64,000 nt of DNA, from contig NZ_CP006965.1 in the NCBI RefSeq assembly GCF_000517445.1, positions 1,464,681 through 1,528,680 on the forward strand, given 5' to 3'. Each line of letters opens with the position of its first letter. The first letter of the stretch is position 1. Shown here piece after piece: positions 33,895 through 42,013 of the stretch. Position numbers and translations under genes: made by a program. The DNA is from Thermococcus paralvinellae. GTDB taxonomy: Archaea; Methanobacteriota_B; Thermococci; Thermococcales; Thermococcaceae. The notes beneath the pieces are model-generated. The model was not told the DNA's origin, made no database searches, and worked only from the letters and a program-made list of their open reading frames with translations.

Positions 33895-34311
33895 ATGATG
33901 AGGCAGGTTCGGAAAATCGGCTCCCTAACCATCGAACTCGAACCTGAACCCACTGCAGTGCTGAAGGCAACTGACCTGCCAAAATACTTCGGAGGGGTAA
34001 CCACCCTGCACCTGCCCCCAGAATCCGTAACCGCTTTAGCCAGTGCCATTCAGGATAAAGAGTTCGATACCTTCTTCATATATGTCGATACATTCAGGGT
34101 TGATACCCGCATTGAGGCAAGAATATGGAAGGTCCAGGGTACCAAGGATGGTCACAATCGACGACGAAACATCCTGATAAAAGCTCCCGAAGCTAGGAAC
34201 ATCATCCAGCTAACCCTGCACCTAAGCGATGGCAACCGGGAGAAGGTCTTCTTGAAGATGCTCAATTACGCCACGAAGGGCCTGGAGTTTAAGCTCCTTA
34301 CCAAATTTTAA
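33895..34311 (+). CDS. Hypothetical element protein, 138 aa
   Basis: ATG 33895 has GAGGTG about seven bases upstream; a GTG at 33886 opens the same frame. Mixed beta/alpha protein ('KIGSLTIELEPEPTAVLKAT', 'FDTFFIYVDTFRVDTRIEARIWKV') with a basic 'GHNRRRNILIKA' loop. No family recognised. AT-rich sequence before and after separates it from the second integrase. Confidence 0.6.
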   Translation: MMRQVRKIGSLTIELEPEPTAVLKATDLPKYFGGVTTLHLPPESVTALASAIQDKEFDTFFIYVDTFRVDTRIEARIWKVQGTKDGHNRRRNILIKAPEARNIIQLTLHLSDGNREKVFLKMLNYATKGLEFKLLTKF

Positions 34312-34472
34312 TTTTTTAGTGAAGAGCAGGCCCCCTGAAGTTCATGTACCTTTTCATTCGTCGGTTTACCCTCAACTTCTCGCTGTCCATTTCCATATGA
34401 CATCTTCTTCATTCAATCGGGGGAGTTATATTTAATTGCCCACTCCCAACTTCAGATTTTGGGTGGATTTGT

Positions 34473-35636
34473 ATGGCAGAGGCGATGGTGAAAAGTGTAT
34501 ACGAGGCCCAGCTTCCAGCCGGAATCCAAATCGTCCAGAGGACACGCGGGGAAAGATACGGAATACCAGCCAGCGAAATCGAGAGGTACCTCAACGAGCT
34601 GGAGCTCAAAGACATCAGTGAGAAGCACAAGAAAAAGCAAATCCAGTTCCTCAAAGAGTTTCTCTCAGTCCTGCCCGTGCTCGGCCAGTCATCGGAGCAG
34701 ATTTACGTTGTAAGTGCTGTGACCATCGAAGAGTACCTGGAATACCTGGACTCCCTCAAGGGCAAGGACGGCCAGAATCTCGGATACAAGGTGAAAAAGG
34801 ACAGAATCGCGACTGTGAGAAGGTTCTTGACGGCAGTTGGTATCAACGACCCTGAGATAATAAACAGGCTCAAAGCCGTGGAAACAGAGCTCAGGAGAAA
34901 GTGGAAGATGCACGTTGCAATGAACACCAAAACGGTCACCAAGGAAGACATTGACAACCTCTTTCGGGCCCTCGAAGACCTCTTTGAGGATTATGAAATA
35001 AAGGAGGAGCAGTACTGCAAGACGCTCGCGTTCCTGCTGTTGCTGGCAACGACGGGCAGAAGGAAAGAAGAAATCGCGAGGGCGCACATTAGCTGGTTCG
35101 ACTTTGAGCACAACATAATCAGACTTCCCCACTCAGCGACTAAAGTCGGCAGACAGTTGAAGGAAGTGGAAGGCTTCGAGATTCTCCCGTTGCATCCGGA
35201 GGCAAGGGCCTGCCTCAAAATGTACACAACCAAATTCAAATACGCTGTCGAAGCGAACGATGGATACCTCTTCGCCGTGCCGACAAGAAAATCCGAGAAC
35301 CCGACGTTCTTCGATGCACTCATCAAAAAGCACAAGAGCCTGAGGGTGAAGCTCATTTACAGCCCGGGGACGCTCACGGCGGGCATGTTCAGGAAGTTCT
35401 TCATCCAATATTGGTATGAAAAGGGCGGAAACGAGCTCATACTCAAAAAACTCGTCGGGCACTCGCCGAGCACGGTTCACGAGCTCCATTATGCAAGGGG
35501 ATTGCACCACAAGAAGCTCTTTGAGGAATACAACAGGGTCTTCGGCAACGTCCAATTCCTGACGAAGAAACAGCGGGCGATGGTTTCACGGTATCTCCCC
35601 AAAAAGGGCAAAAGAAAGCGCAGGAGAAGAAGGTGA
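34473..35636 (+). CDS. Second tyrosine recombinase / integrase-like protein
   Basis: 387 residues. The N-terminal SAM-like core-binding domain covers about 35-150 ('SEKHKKKQIQFLKEFLSVL', 'GYKVKKDRIATVRRFLTAVG') and the catalytic domain about 155-360. Visible catalytic residues are Arg196 ('ATTGRRKEEI'), Lys224 ('SATKVGR'), Arg307 in 'TAGMFRKFF', His330 ('VGHSPST') and Tyr340 ('LHYARG'). The first position of the HxxR box is Gly (G304), where the att-linked integrase has Lys. The C terminus is a strongly basic KKGKRKRRRRR tail. It is intact and not at an att site, so it may be a paralogue or a relic of an earlier element. Confidence 0.8.
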   Translation: MAEAMVKSVYEAQLPAGIQIVQRTRGERYGIPASEIERYLNELELKDISEKHKKKQIQFLKEFLSVLPVLGQSSEQIYVVSAVTIEEYLEYLDSLKGKDGQNLGYKVKKDRIATVRRFLTAVGINDPEIINRLKAVETELRRKWKMHVAMNTKTVTKEDIDNLFRALEDLFEDYEIKEEQYCKTLAFLLLLATTGRRKEEIARAHISWFDFEHNIIRLPHSATKVGRQLKEVEGFEILPLHPEARACLKMYTTKFKYAVEANDGYLFAVPTRKSENPTFFDALIKKHKSLRVKLIYSPGTLTAGMFRKFFIQYWYEKGGNELILKKLVGHSPSTVHELHYARGLHHKKLFEEYNRVFGNVQFLTKKQRAMVSRYLPKKGKRKRRRRR

Positions 35637-35727
35637 GATTTCCTGTGTCTTTCTTTTTTCTTGGTTCCAAAGTTGGGCTTAGTTCGCTTTTCATGTCTCA
35701 GGGTGTCAAAGACTTCTGCATGGAAAC

Positions 35728-35761
35728 CTTTAAAAGTGACGGCCCGTCACTAGTGATGGGG
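35728..35761 (+). promoter_or_regulatory. Leaderless promoter with 17-bp palindromic operator
   Basis: A TATA box TTTAAAA at about 35729-35735 lies 26-32 bp before the GTG start of the ATPase gene. Immediately after it is AGTGACGG-C-CCGTCACT (35735-35751), a perfect palindrome, with a further AGTGAT half-site. A protein bound here would block initiation. Confidence 0.6.
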
Positions 35762-36852
35762 TGTTCACTTTGTTCAGCACGCGCCCGATAAGGGATGAGA
35801 AAAACCTCCATGGAGAAGCACACAGGAGGGCGGTTAGGGAACTCAAAAATGCTGTTGATGAAGGCGACTTTGTGGCGATTTTGGGTTCGAGGAGGGTCGG
35901 CAAAACCAGCGTCATCAACGTCTTTCTCAACAAGCACCGCTCGAAATACAATTACCTTTATTATGACCTGGCCTTTGGAATGGGGCGTGAGGCAATAAGT
36001 TACACCGAACTCGTCCCCGTTTCGACGAACATACCAGAAGAGCTAGAATACTCCGCCACACTGAGCCTCGGAGTCGTGAAGATGGATGTTAAGCCAAAGG
36101 GAATCGCCGAGTTCCAGAATGCGTTTCTGAACCTCCTCAGGCACCTGAACAGGTCGGGAAAAAAGACGGTGGTGGTATTTGATGAAGCCCAGGTCCTTCC
36201 GAGGTTCGCTCCACTGAACATGCTCGGCATGCTTCAGACGATTTCAGACGGCTTTGAGAATGTAACGGTTGTCCTCTCTGGCTCGATGCCTGGCCTTCTG
36301 GAGAGGATAATAAACCCCTCAGGAGATAAGCCATTCTTCGCGAGATACGTTGAGAAAATTCACATCTCTAGGTGGACGGTTGAGGAAAGTGTTGAGTACT
36401 TGAGGAAGGGTCTTCCAGATGCCCCAGAGGAGGAGCTTTATGAGGCCGCCCGGGAGCTTTCAAATGTTCCAGGTTTTCTGGCGTATTACGGTAAGCTGAG
36501 GGTTAAGGTGGATTCCCACAGGGAAGCGTTGGCGAGGACGATTCATCACGCTGTCAGGCTTTGGAAGAAGGATTTGAGAGACTTCATCAGGATATACAGG
36601 TCTCCCGCGTATATAATCGCCCTGAAAAGGATCGCCAAGGGGCCCTCGTATGGCGTGACGACCGAGGAAGTCCTTACTGAAATAACGTCCGTTGTGGGAA
36701 TCTCCGAAAGACGGGCAAAGGAGGTCCTCAAGAACCTCGTTGATGGGGGTTTCTTAGTAAAACCCAAGCGGGGCGTTTACCAGATTCCAGAGCGTCCCTT
36801 ACGGCAGGCGATTCTCGAAACGAGATTGGAAGAAATTGAGAAATCCATCTAA
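35761..36852 (+). CDS. Archaeal-type AAA/STAND ATPase with C-terminal winged helix
   Basis: 363 residues of the archaeal ATPase family (PF01637-like). Walker A 'GSRRVGKTS' is near 42, Walker B 'TVVVFDEAQVLP' near 137, sensor 'VVLSGSMPGLLE' near 175, and a winged helix at about 285-345 ('GVTTEEVLTEITSVVGISERRAKEVLKNLVDGGF'). The start is GTG 35761; no Shine-Dalgarno is seen, in keeping with a leaderless transcript from the TATA box just upstream. Such ATPases are common on archaeal mobile elements, and their job is not settled. It converges on the integrase gene with a gap of 5 bp. Confidence 0.82.
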   Translation: MFTLFSTRPIRDEKNLHGEAHRRAVRELKNAVDEGDFVAILGSRRVGKTSVINVFLNKHRSKYNYLYYDLAFGMGREAISYTELVPVSTNIPEELEYSATLSLGVVKMDVKPKGIAEFQNAFLNLLRHLNRSGKKTVVVFDEAQVLPRFAPLNMLGMLQTISDGFENVTVVLSGSMPGLLERIINPSGDKPFFARYVEKIHISRWTVEESVEYLRKGLPDAPEEELYEAARELSNVPGFLAYYGKLRVKVDSHREALARTIHHAVRLWKKDLRDFIRIYRSPAYIIALKRIAKGPSYGVTTEEVLTEITSVVGISERRAKEVLKNLVDGGFLVKPKRGVYQIPERPLRQAILETRLEEIEKSI

Positions 36853-36857
36853 GGCAC

Positions 36858-37781
36858 TCATACGAGCTTTGCCCCGAATTTCAATTTTTTGAAGACTTTA
36901 TCGTAAACGCTCTGAAGGCTCTCCGTTGTGTGGTGGGAGTAATGGAGCGCGTTTATATCGCCCCTGATTGAGTGCCCCATGAGAAGCTTCTTAACCGTTG
37001 CATTGCCGTTCCGCCTGTCCCATTCCTGCGAGAAGAATTTCCTCATGTGCTTGGGCCGGATCGGCTGGTTGGCCAGCTCTTCCTTTCGAATGAATGGTTT
37101 TTCGAGGCTGAAGTAAGAGATGACTGGCTTATCGGGGTTTGGGCTGTATCTCTCGACATACTGCTTCAGCAGGCTCTGAACTTCCTTTGTTATGAACGTT
37201 ACCCGCGCCTGGCCCGTTTTGGCGACGTTTGGTGGCACTTTGATGAGTCCTCGGTCAATGTCAATATACAAAAGGGGTAATTTTGTGAGCTCATACACTC
37301 TAAGACCGCTCGTCGCCATTATTAAGAGGCCCAGCATGATTTTGTTGGCAATTCTTCCGGAGACTTCTTCCCTTTTCGCAAACTGAACCCTGTGTATTAC
37401 CTTTAGGAGGGTTTGGACGTCCTGAACGGTGATGACTGTCATGTCCACTCCAACATATCTCGGGCTTTTGAGGTTGTGTTCAAGCGGAATGCCGGCGATT
37501 CTGAAGAGCTTTTTGAGATATGTGATGTGCTTGCGATACATGGAGGGGGAATACTGTTTCTGAAGGTTCTGGAGGTGTGAAATCAAGTCTTCGACCGTGA
37601 ACGACCAGTAATCGCCATGTTGGGTTGTTTTGTCCAGGAATTTATGAACCACACGGTTCACGAACTTTAGATGGTGTTCAGCAACGTTGTTGGCCTTTAG
37701 TTCGAGTAAAAGAATGTCGAGGTGTCTTTTTGTTATTATGTACTGGTTGTCGTCCGCTCGTTCATGTACAAATGCTGGCAT
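36858..37781 (-). CDS. Integrase catalytic fragment (IntC), abutting attR
   Basis: Tyrosine recombinase fragment of 307 residues from ATG 37781. The core-binding domain is at about 15-115 and the catalytic domain at about 118-300. Catalytic residues are Arg161 ('TSGLRVYEL'), Lys188 ('AKTGQAR'), K244-H-M-R247 in place of HxxR, His270 ('MGHSIRG') and Tyr281 ('LHYSHH'). Lys in the first position of this box is known from SSV-type archaeal integrases. The frame stays open upstream through 37871, into attR, and there reads GDPQ in the same frame as IntN at attL. It is therefore the C-terminal part of a split gene. It has no obvious promoter of its own. Confidence 0.85.
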   Translation of the reverse strand: MPAFVHERADDNQYIITKRHLDILLLELKANNVAEHHLKFVNRVVHKFLDKTTQHGDYWSFTVEDLISHLQNLQKQYSPSMYRKHITYLKKLFRIAGIPLEHNLKSPRYVGVDMTVITVQDVQTLLKVIHRVQFAKREEVSGRIANKIMLGLLIMATSGLRVYELTKLPLLYIDIDRGLIKVPPNVAKTGQARVTFITKEVQSLLKQYVERYSPNPDKPVISYFSLEKPFIRKEELANQPIRPKHMRKFFSQEWDRRNGNATVKKLLMGHSIRGDINALHYSHHTTESLQSVYDKVFKKLKFGAKLV

Positions 37782-37850
37782 GGCGACGTTTTGTCCTTCA
37801 AAATTTTCTGCTGTCTCCGTCCTTCTTTTGGCGAATAAAGCCCTTTCAGG

Positions 37851-37893
37851 CTGTGGATCCCCTACCCGGGTTCAAATCCCGGCCCCGGCCCCA
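37851..37893 (+). repeat. attR: duplicated 3' end of tRNA-His
   Basis: 43 bp matching attL (16303-16346) with one G missing after CCCCTA. It is not part of a functional tRNA, so free to drift. It marks the right end of the element. Confidence 0.9.
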
Positions 37894-38220
37894 TAACAGC
37901 CCTTGCTTCCGCAAGCGCTGGCGGAAAGTTTCTAACTGCTTTTAAAATACTGATTTTTTGAGATGCACATCTCAAAAGGAGTGTTTTTGTGCTGGATTTC
38001 CTCTCAATTCGCTGCTCTTCAGCGAGTCCCTCCAAGTATAATACCTTTTGGGCATTAAAAAGAAGAAGGACTCAAGATTAGAAAGCTGGATATTTTTGTG
38101 AAAACCACACATAACAGGCAGAACTGGCAGACACACTCTTAAAATGACTAATCTATCAGGCAATCTGGACCAAAGCTCATAAACTCCTTATTTGTGAATT
38201 AACTCCCCAGACTAATAGTC
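37894..38220. other. Host intergenic region downstream of attR
   Basis: No gene supported. A perfect 22-bp palindrome (37956-37977, arms TTTTGAGATG / CATCTCAAAA around CA) lies 63 bp past attR. Before integration it would have followed tRNA-His directly. Confidence 0.5.
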
Positions 38221-38430
38221 TCAATGCTTCACAGCCCTAACCAACGTATAAATCCCAGCCTCTTCTTTTATGAGCCCTCTCTCTTTGGCAATCTCCAGCA
38301 AGGGTTTCAAATCAAGGAGAGGAATCCCATACTTGTTGCAATTATTCACAAGGACTGGCCAAGAAGCACTACCACCAAAGTCCCTAATCATTTTCAACAA
38401 CGCTCTCAACTCAGAAGCTTCCCCACTCAT
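38221..38430 (-). CDS. Small winged-helix-like protein, 69 aa
   Basis: ATG 38430 is preceded by a strong GGAGGTGAG. The sequence ('LRALLKMIRDFGGSASWPVLVNNCNKYGIPLLDLKPLLEIAKERGLIKEEAGIYTLV') has the helix pattern of a single winged-helix domain, with the final hairpin formed by 'EEAGIYTLV'. It may be a small DNA-binding regulator. No close family recognised; first host gene to the right of the element. Confidence 0.6.
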   Translation of the reverse strand: MSGEASELRALLKMIRDFGGSASWPVLVNNCNKYGIPLLDLKPLLEIAKERGLIKEEAGIYTLVRAVKH

Positions 38431-38653
38431 AGTCTCACCTCCCCATAAGTCTGATTTAAAGAAAAGACAAGATAAAGTTGGCAAAAGTTGTATTTATATG
38501 TTATTATAACACAAGCGAATTACCTCTGAATCCTACATTCATAGCAAGCAGATTTTGTTTTATTTGTCGAAGATTTTACCAAGTTTCTGACTAAATGGTC
38601 ATAAAGACGATAAACAGAACATAAAAGACCCAAAAATTAGAATTTAAAGAGGC

Positions 38654-39484
38654 TCATCCCTTGATTGCACCGCTCGTGTATCCTCTTATGAGATATTTAC
38701 CTAAAGCTATCATAATGATCAGCGTGGGGAGAGCAACCATTAGAGCTCCAGCCATTTGAACGTTCCAGTTTGCAACAAAGCTTCCCTTAAGGTTTGCAAG
38801 CATAACAGTCGCTGGCATTGCTTCTTCTCCTCTTGTAAGCACAACTCCGAAGAGATAGTCATTCCAAATGCTTGTGAATTGATAGATAGCAGTAACGACA
38901 AATGCTGGCATTGAGAGAGGTAGAATAATCTTTGTATAGATTCCAGCAGCACTTGCTCCATCAACTTTTGCAGCCTCAACGAGCTCATCTGGGATCTCAT
39001 AGTAATAGTTTGTGAAGAGCAAAGTGGTTATTGGGATTCCATATGCGGTATGAGTTAGAACAAGTCCTGGAATAGTATTGTAGAGGCCAAGGCTCGAAAT
39101 TAGCCTTACTAAGGGTATCAGGATTGACTGATATGGTAAGAATACACCGAATGTTATTAAAATTAACAATTTTCTTGAAACACTACCTCTTATGAGTTTT
39201 GCCAATGTAAAGCCAGCTAAAGACCCAAGCACAGTTGAAAAAATAGTTGCAAGGGTAGTAAAGATTAAACTGTTTATAATAGGTCTCTTGAGATTTTCAA
39301 AGGCAATTTTATATGCTCCAAAATATGGAGGAAGAACAAGCTGTATTGGAGTGGTTAAAGCGACTTGTTCCCCTGTTTTTGTTGAGGTTGTTATAGCACT
39401 CCAAATTGGAAGAAGATACCCAAAAGCAAGGAGGATTAAGATCATGTACATAAGAACCCTCACTGGTGTTAGTTTTACCTTCAT
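38654..39484 (-). CDS. CUT1-type sugar ABC permease (MalG-like)
   Basis: 276 residues with six predicted membrane helices and the EAA loop 'ELVEAAKVDGASAAGIYTKIILPLSMP' near 160-185 that contacts the ATPase. It forms the membrane channel with the MalF-like protein encoded upstream (4-bp overlap). Start ATG 39484 has GGGGTGAAAAAGA. The operon has no ATPase gene, so a shared MsmX/MalK-type ATPase from elsewhere must serve it. Confidence 0.88.
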   Translation of the reverse strand: MKVKLTPVRVLMYMILILLAFGYLLPIWSAITTSTKTGEQVALTTPIQLVLPPYFGAYKIAFENLKRPIINSLIFTTLATIFSTVLGSLAGFTLAKLIRGSVSRKLLILITFGVFLPYQSILIPLVRLISSLGLYNTIPGLVLTHTAYGIPITTLLFTNYYYEIPDELVEAAKVDGASAAGIYTKIILPLSMPAFVVTAIYQFTSIWNDYLFGVVLTRGEEAMPATVMLANLKGSFVANWNVQMAGALMVALPTLIIMIALGKYLIRGYTSGAIKG

Positions 39485-40359
39485 TCTTTTTCACCCCTGT
39501 AACTCCAGTACAAATAGGGCAACACAACAGCAAGCGCCATTAAAAGGAGAATTGTTGCTATTGCAGCTCCATATGCAAAGTTCGTCTTTGCAAAGGTCTC
39601 TTTATACATCTGAATAGCCAAGATAAATGTCGAGGTTCCAGGCCCTCCACGAGTGAGCACCCAGATAAAGTCGAACGCTTTCAAGGAAAACACCATGAGG
39701 ACTACGAAAGCACTAAGCGTTGGTTTAACTAGCTGAGGAATCACAACATATCTGTAAACCTGCCACGTACTTGCACCATCTATTACAGCGGCCTCATAGT
39801 GATCTATCGGAATAGATCTTATTCCCGCCAAATAAATTATCATTGTATAACCCGAAAACTGCCAGATTAAAGCTATTATTATGCAGTACATAGCAATATT
39901 CGGGTCAGTTATCCATCTACTTTTCAAAAATTCCAAGTGTAACTTTCCAAAAAGAGTATTCAGTACACCGCTAGATGGATCATACATCCATGCCCATAGA
40001 GTTGCAGTAACTACAAATGACAGAGCAAAAGGAAGGGCATAAATTGTCCTAAATCCTCCCTCAAATTTAATCTTTCTGTCAAGCATGATCGCAAGGATAA
40101 GACCCATTAAAATTGAACCCGGCACAAAGAGAAGTAACAGTAGGATGTTATTTTTCAGAGAAGTCCAGAAAACAGGATCATGAAAGAGCTGTTTGTATTG
40201 AAGGAGACCAACGAAACGATAAGAGGGAAGTAGGCCTCTCCAATCTGTGAGAGAGATGTATATATTCCACAAAACAGCAACATACACAAAAACTCCCACA
40301 AGAATTACTGCGGGCCCCAAAAATAAAAGAATATAAGGAAGATCGGGGGATTTTCGCAT
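39481..40359 (-). CDS. CUT1-type sugar ABC permease (MalF-like)
   Basis: About 292 residues from ATG 40359 (GGGGGGAGATTA upstream); the longer frame to 40389 overlaps the binding protein gene and is less likely. Six membrane helices with EAA loop 'IDHYEAAVIDGASTWQVYRYVVIPQL' near 200. Pairs with the downstream MalG-like permease. Confidence 0.88.
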   Translation of the reverse strand: MRKSPDLPYILLFLGPAVILVGVFVYVAVLWNIYISLTDWRGLLPSYRFVGLLQYKQLFHDPVFWTSLKNNILLLLLFVPGSILMGLILAIMLDRKIKFEGGFRTIYALPFALSFVVTATLWAWMYDPSSGVLNTLFGKLHLEFLKSRWITDPNIAMYCIIIALIWQFSGYTMIIYLAGIRSIPIDHYEAAVIDGASTWQVYRYVVIPQLVKPTLSAFVVLMVFSLKAFDFIWVLTRGGPGTSTFILAIQMYKETFAKTNFAYGAAIATILLLMALAVVLPYLYWSYRGEKE

Positions 40360-40373
40360 TAATCTCCCCCCGA

Positions 40374-41696
40374 TCAGCTGAGCTTCCACTCTTTTATCTT
40401 GTTTGGAATCAAGTCCTTCTTCATGGCATTGACGATTTCTGTCATTGCTTTGTTCACATCTTTGCTTGTTGCAAGTTCGGAGATTATATCATTAAGATCA
40501 GCTGCAAATGCCTCTGGAACTGCACTTCCGTGAGCGATACTTGGGATCATCTTTGTATTCGGTGACTTAAGTTCTTCCATGAAAGACTTCTGAATTGGAT
40601 CATATGGATCGGCAGGGGCATCCATCCTTGGTGGTATTGATCCCTTTATTGGGTTGAAGGTGTTCTGAGCCTCAACAGTCCCTATAAAGCTGAGCCACTT
40701 CTTAGCAGCATCAGGATGAGCAGCCTTTGCTGGCAGGACAAATGTGTCTATAACAAGGTCATAGACTCCAGCTGGTATTGGAATAGCCCCATAGTCAACG
40801 TTTGGCTTCCAGCCCTTTGCTTTGAAGTAACCGTTTGCCCAATCACCCATGAGAGTCATGGCAGCTTCTCCCTTGTAAACCATTGCACATGCTTCATCCC
40901 ATGTTTTTGCCGCATGGTCCGGATTTGAATACTCAACGTACTTTACAAAATACTCAAGAACCTTTTTGAGAGTTGGATCGTTATCACTTATCTCGCCGTT
41001 TATGAACTTCTGATAGTAATCAATTCCTCCCACTGCAACAAGCATGACCTCAAAGACCTGAGTTGCTGGCCACTTATTTCTATCTCCGAGTGCAAATGGC
41101 GTGACACCATTCTCCTTAAGCTTCTCAGCAACAGCAAAGAGATCATCAATGGTCTTTATGCTCGCAGGGTCAATTCCATATTTCTCAAATATCTTTTTGT
41201 TGTACCAGATGACATTTGCCCTGTGAACGTTAATTGGAACAGCATAATAGTGGTTGTTGAAAATCACCATTTGCTCAATCACATCTGGATAATTCTTTTT
41301 CATATCATCTGTCCAGATGTCATCAATTGGAGAAAGCTGGTCAGCTTTAATGTATCTCGCCATCTCATAACCTGCGTGAACCTGGAATGTGTCAGGGGGC
41401 TTTCCAGCGAGCATTAAAGACTGAAGAATCATTTTCATGTTAACTCCAGCACCACCACTTACAGGATTTGCCTTTATCTCAATGTTGGGATACTTCTCTT
41501 GGAATTTCTTGGCAATAGCATCAAAAGCCTCTTTTTCACCACCAGCAGTCCACCAGTGGTAAATTTCAAGAACTTCTTTTTGGGCTTGAGTTGCAGTAGG
41601 TGTTGTTGTTTCTTTTTGGGAGACACATCCAGAAACTATTGCAGCCGCCAAAATTCCAATTAGCAAATATACAAAGAGTTGTCTCATTTTGGGCAC
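40374..41696 (-). CDS. Extracellular sugar-binding lipoprotein (ABC family 1)
   Basis: A solute-binding protein of about 440 residues. It has a lipobox-like signal 'AAAIVSGC' and a Thr-rich linker, then the family 1 binding fold ('EVLEIYHWWTAGGEKEAFDAIAKKFQEKYPNI', 'GGAGVNMKMILQSLMLAGKPPD', 'GEAAMTLMGDWANGYFKAKG'). The Trp/Tyr-rich pocket suggests a mono- or disaccharide. Three starts are possible (GTG 41711, GTG 41696, ATG 41687). GTG 41696 has GGTG six bases upstream, and that GGTG lies in the 3' arm of a short GC hairpin (CCCCC/GGGGG). First gene of the sugar operon. Confidence 0.87.
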   Translation of the reverse strand: MPKMRQLFVYLLIGILAAAIVSGCVSQKETTTPTATQAQKEVLEIYHWWTAGGEKEAFDAIAKKFQEKYPNIEIKANPVSGGAGVNMKMILQSLMLAGKPPDTFQVHAGYEMARYIKADQLSPIDDIWTDDMKKNYPDVIEQMVIFNNHYYAVPINVHRANVIWYNKKIFEKYGIDPASIKTIDDLFAVAEKLKENGVTPFALGDRNKWPATQVFEVMLVAVGGIDYYQKFINGEISDNDPTLKKVLEYFVKYVEYSNPDHAAKTWDEACAMVYKGEAAMTLMGDWANGYFKAKGWKPNVDYGAIPIPAGVYDLVIDTFVLPAKAAHPDAAKKWLSFIGTVEAQNTFNPIKGSIPPRMDAPADPYDPIQKSFMEELKSPNTKMIPSIAHGSAVPEAFAADLNDIISELATSKDVNKAMTEIVNAMKKDLIPNKIKEWKLS

Positions 41697-42013
41697 AGAT
41701 AGCACCCCCACGGGGGTTCTTCATAACTTATACGGATGTAAAACTTAAATACTTATCGGTAAAGCAAGTAAAAATATTCCTATATCTCAATTTATACTCT
41801 TTTACATTGAGCTTAAGCTAAATTGTAACATAACGTATTCTCAATTTTTGCTCCTTCTCTTATTTTAAATGACACAGTGTTTTACAATCCCATCAAGTAT
41901 GGTGCTATATCAAACTGTACAGAATCAAACAATTAGTCATTATGTCCCAAATCTTGGAATTATCTGCAAGTTCACCATCTTTTGCAAAGTGTTTAAAAAG
42001 CAAACAGAACTCA
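41697..42013. other. Intergenic region with sugar operon promoter
   Basis: AT-rich. On the minus strand a TATA-like GTATTTAAG lies about 40-50 bp before the binding protein gene, and the leader holds a GC hairpin (about 41705-41716). The rest, toward 42013, shows no supported gene. Confidence 0.4.

Larger units (their letters stand above)
16303..37893. mobile_element. Integrated plasmid/virus-like element in tRNA-His, about 21.5 kb
   Basis: Bounded by a direct repeat of the tRNA-His 3' end: 44 bp at the left, inside the intact tRNA, and 43 bp at the right, differing by one base. One repeat plus the interior is 21,547 bp. Inside are a split tyrosine recombinase, a primase-polymerase/helicase replication protein, two more recombinases, an AAA ATPase, a complete type I restriction-modification system and several orphan proteins. 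Much of the interior is visibly more GC-rich than the flanks. Layout and size recall the pT26-2-type integrative plasmids of Thermococcales, but I could not compare sequences. No capsid or terminase gene was recognised. Confidence 0.88.

Noticed and set aside
37972-38163. 63-codon minus-strand frame right of attR
   Set aside because: No ribosome site, unusual residue composition, and it begins and ends in intergenic AT-rich DNA.
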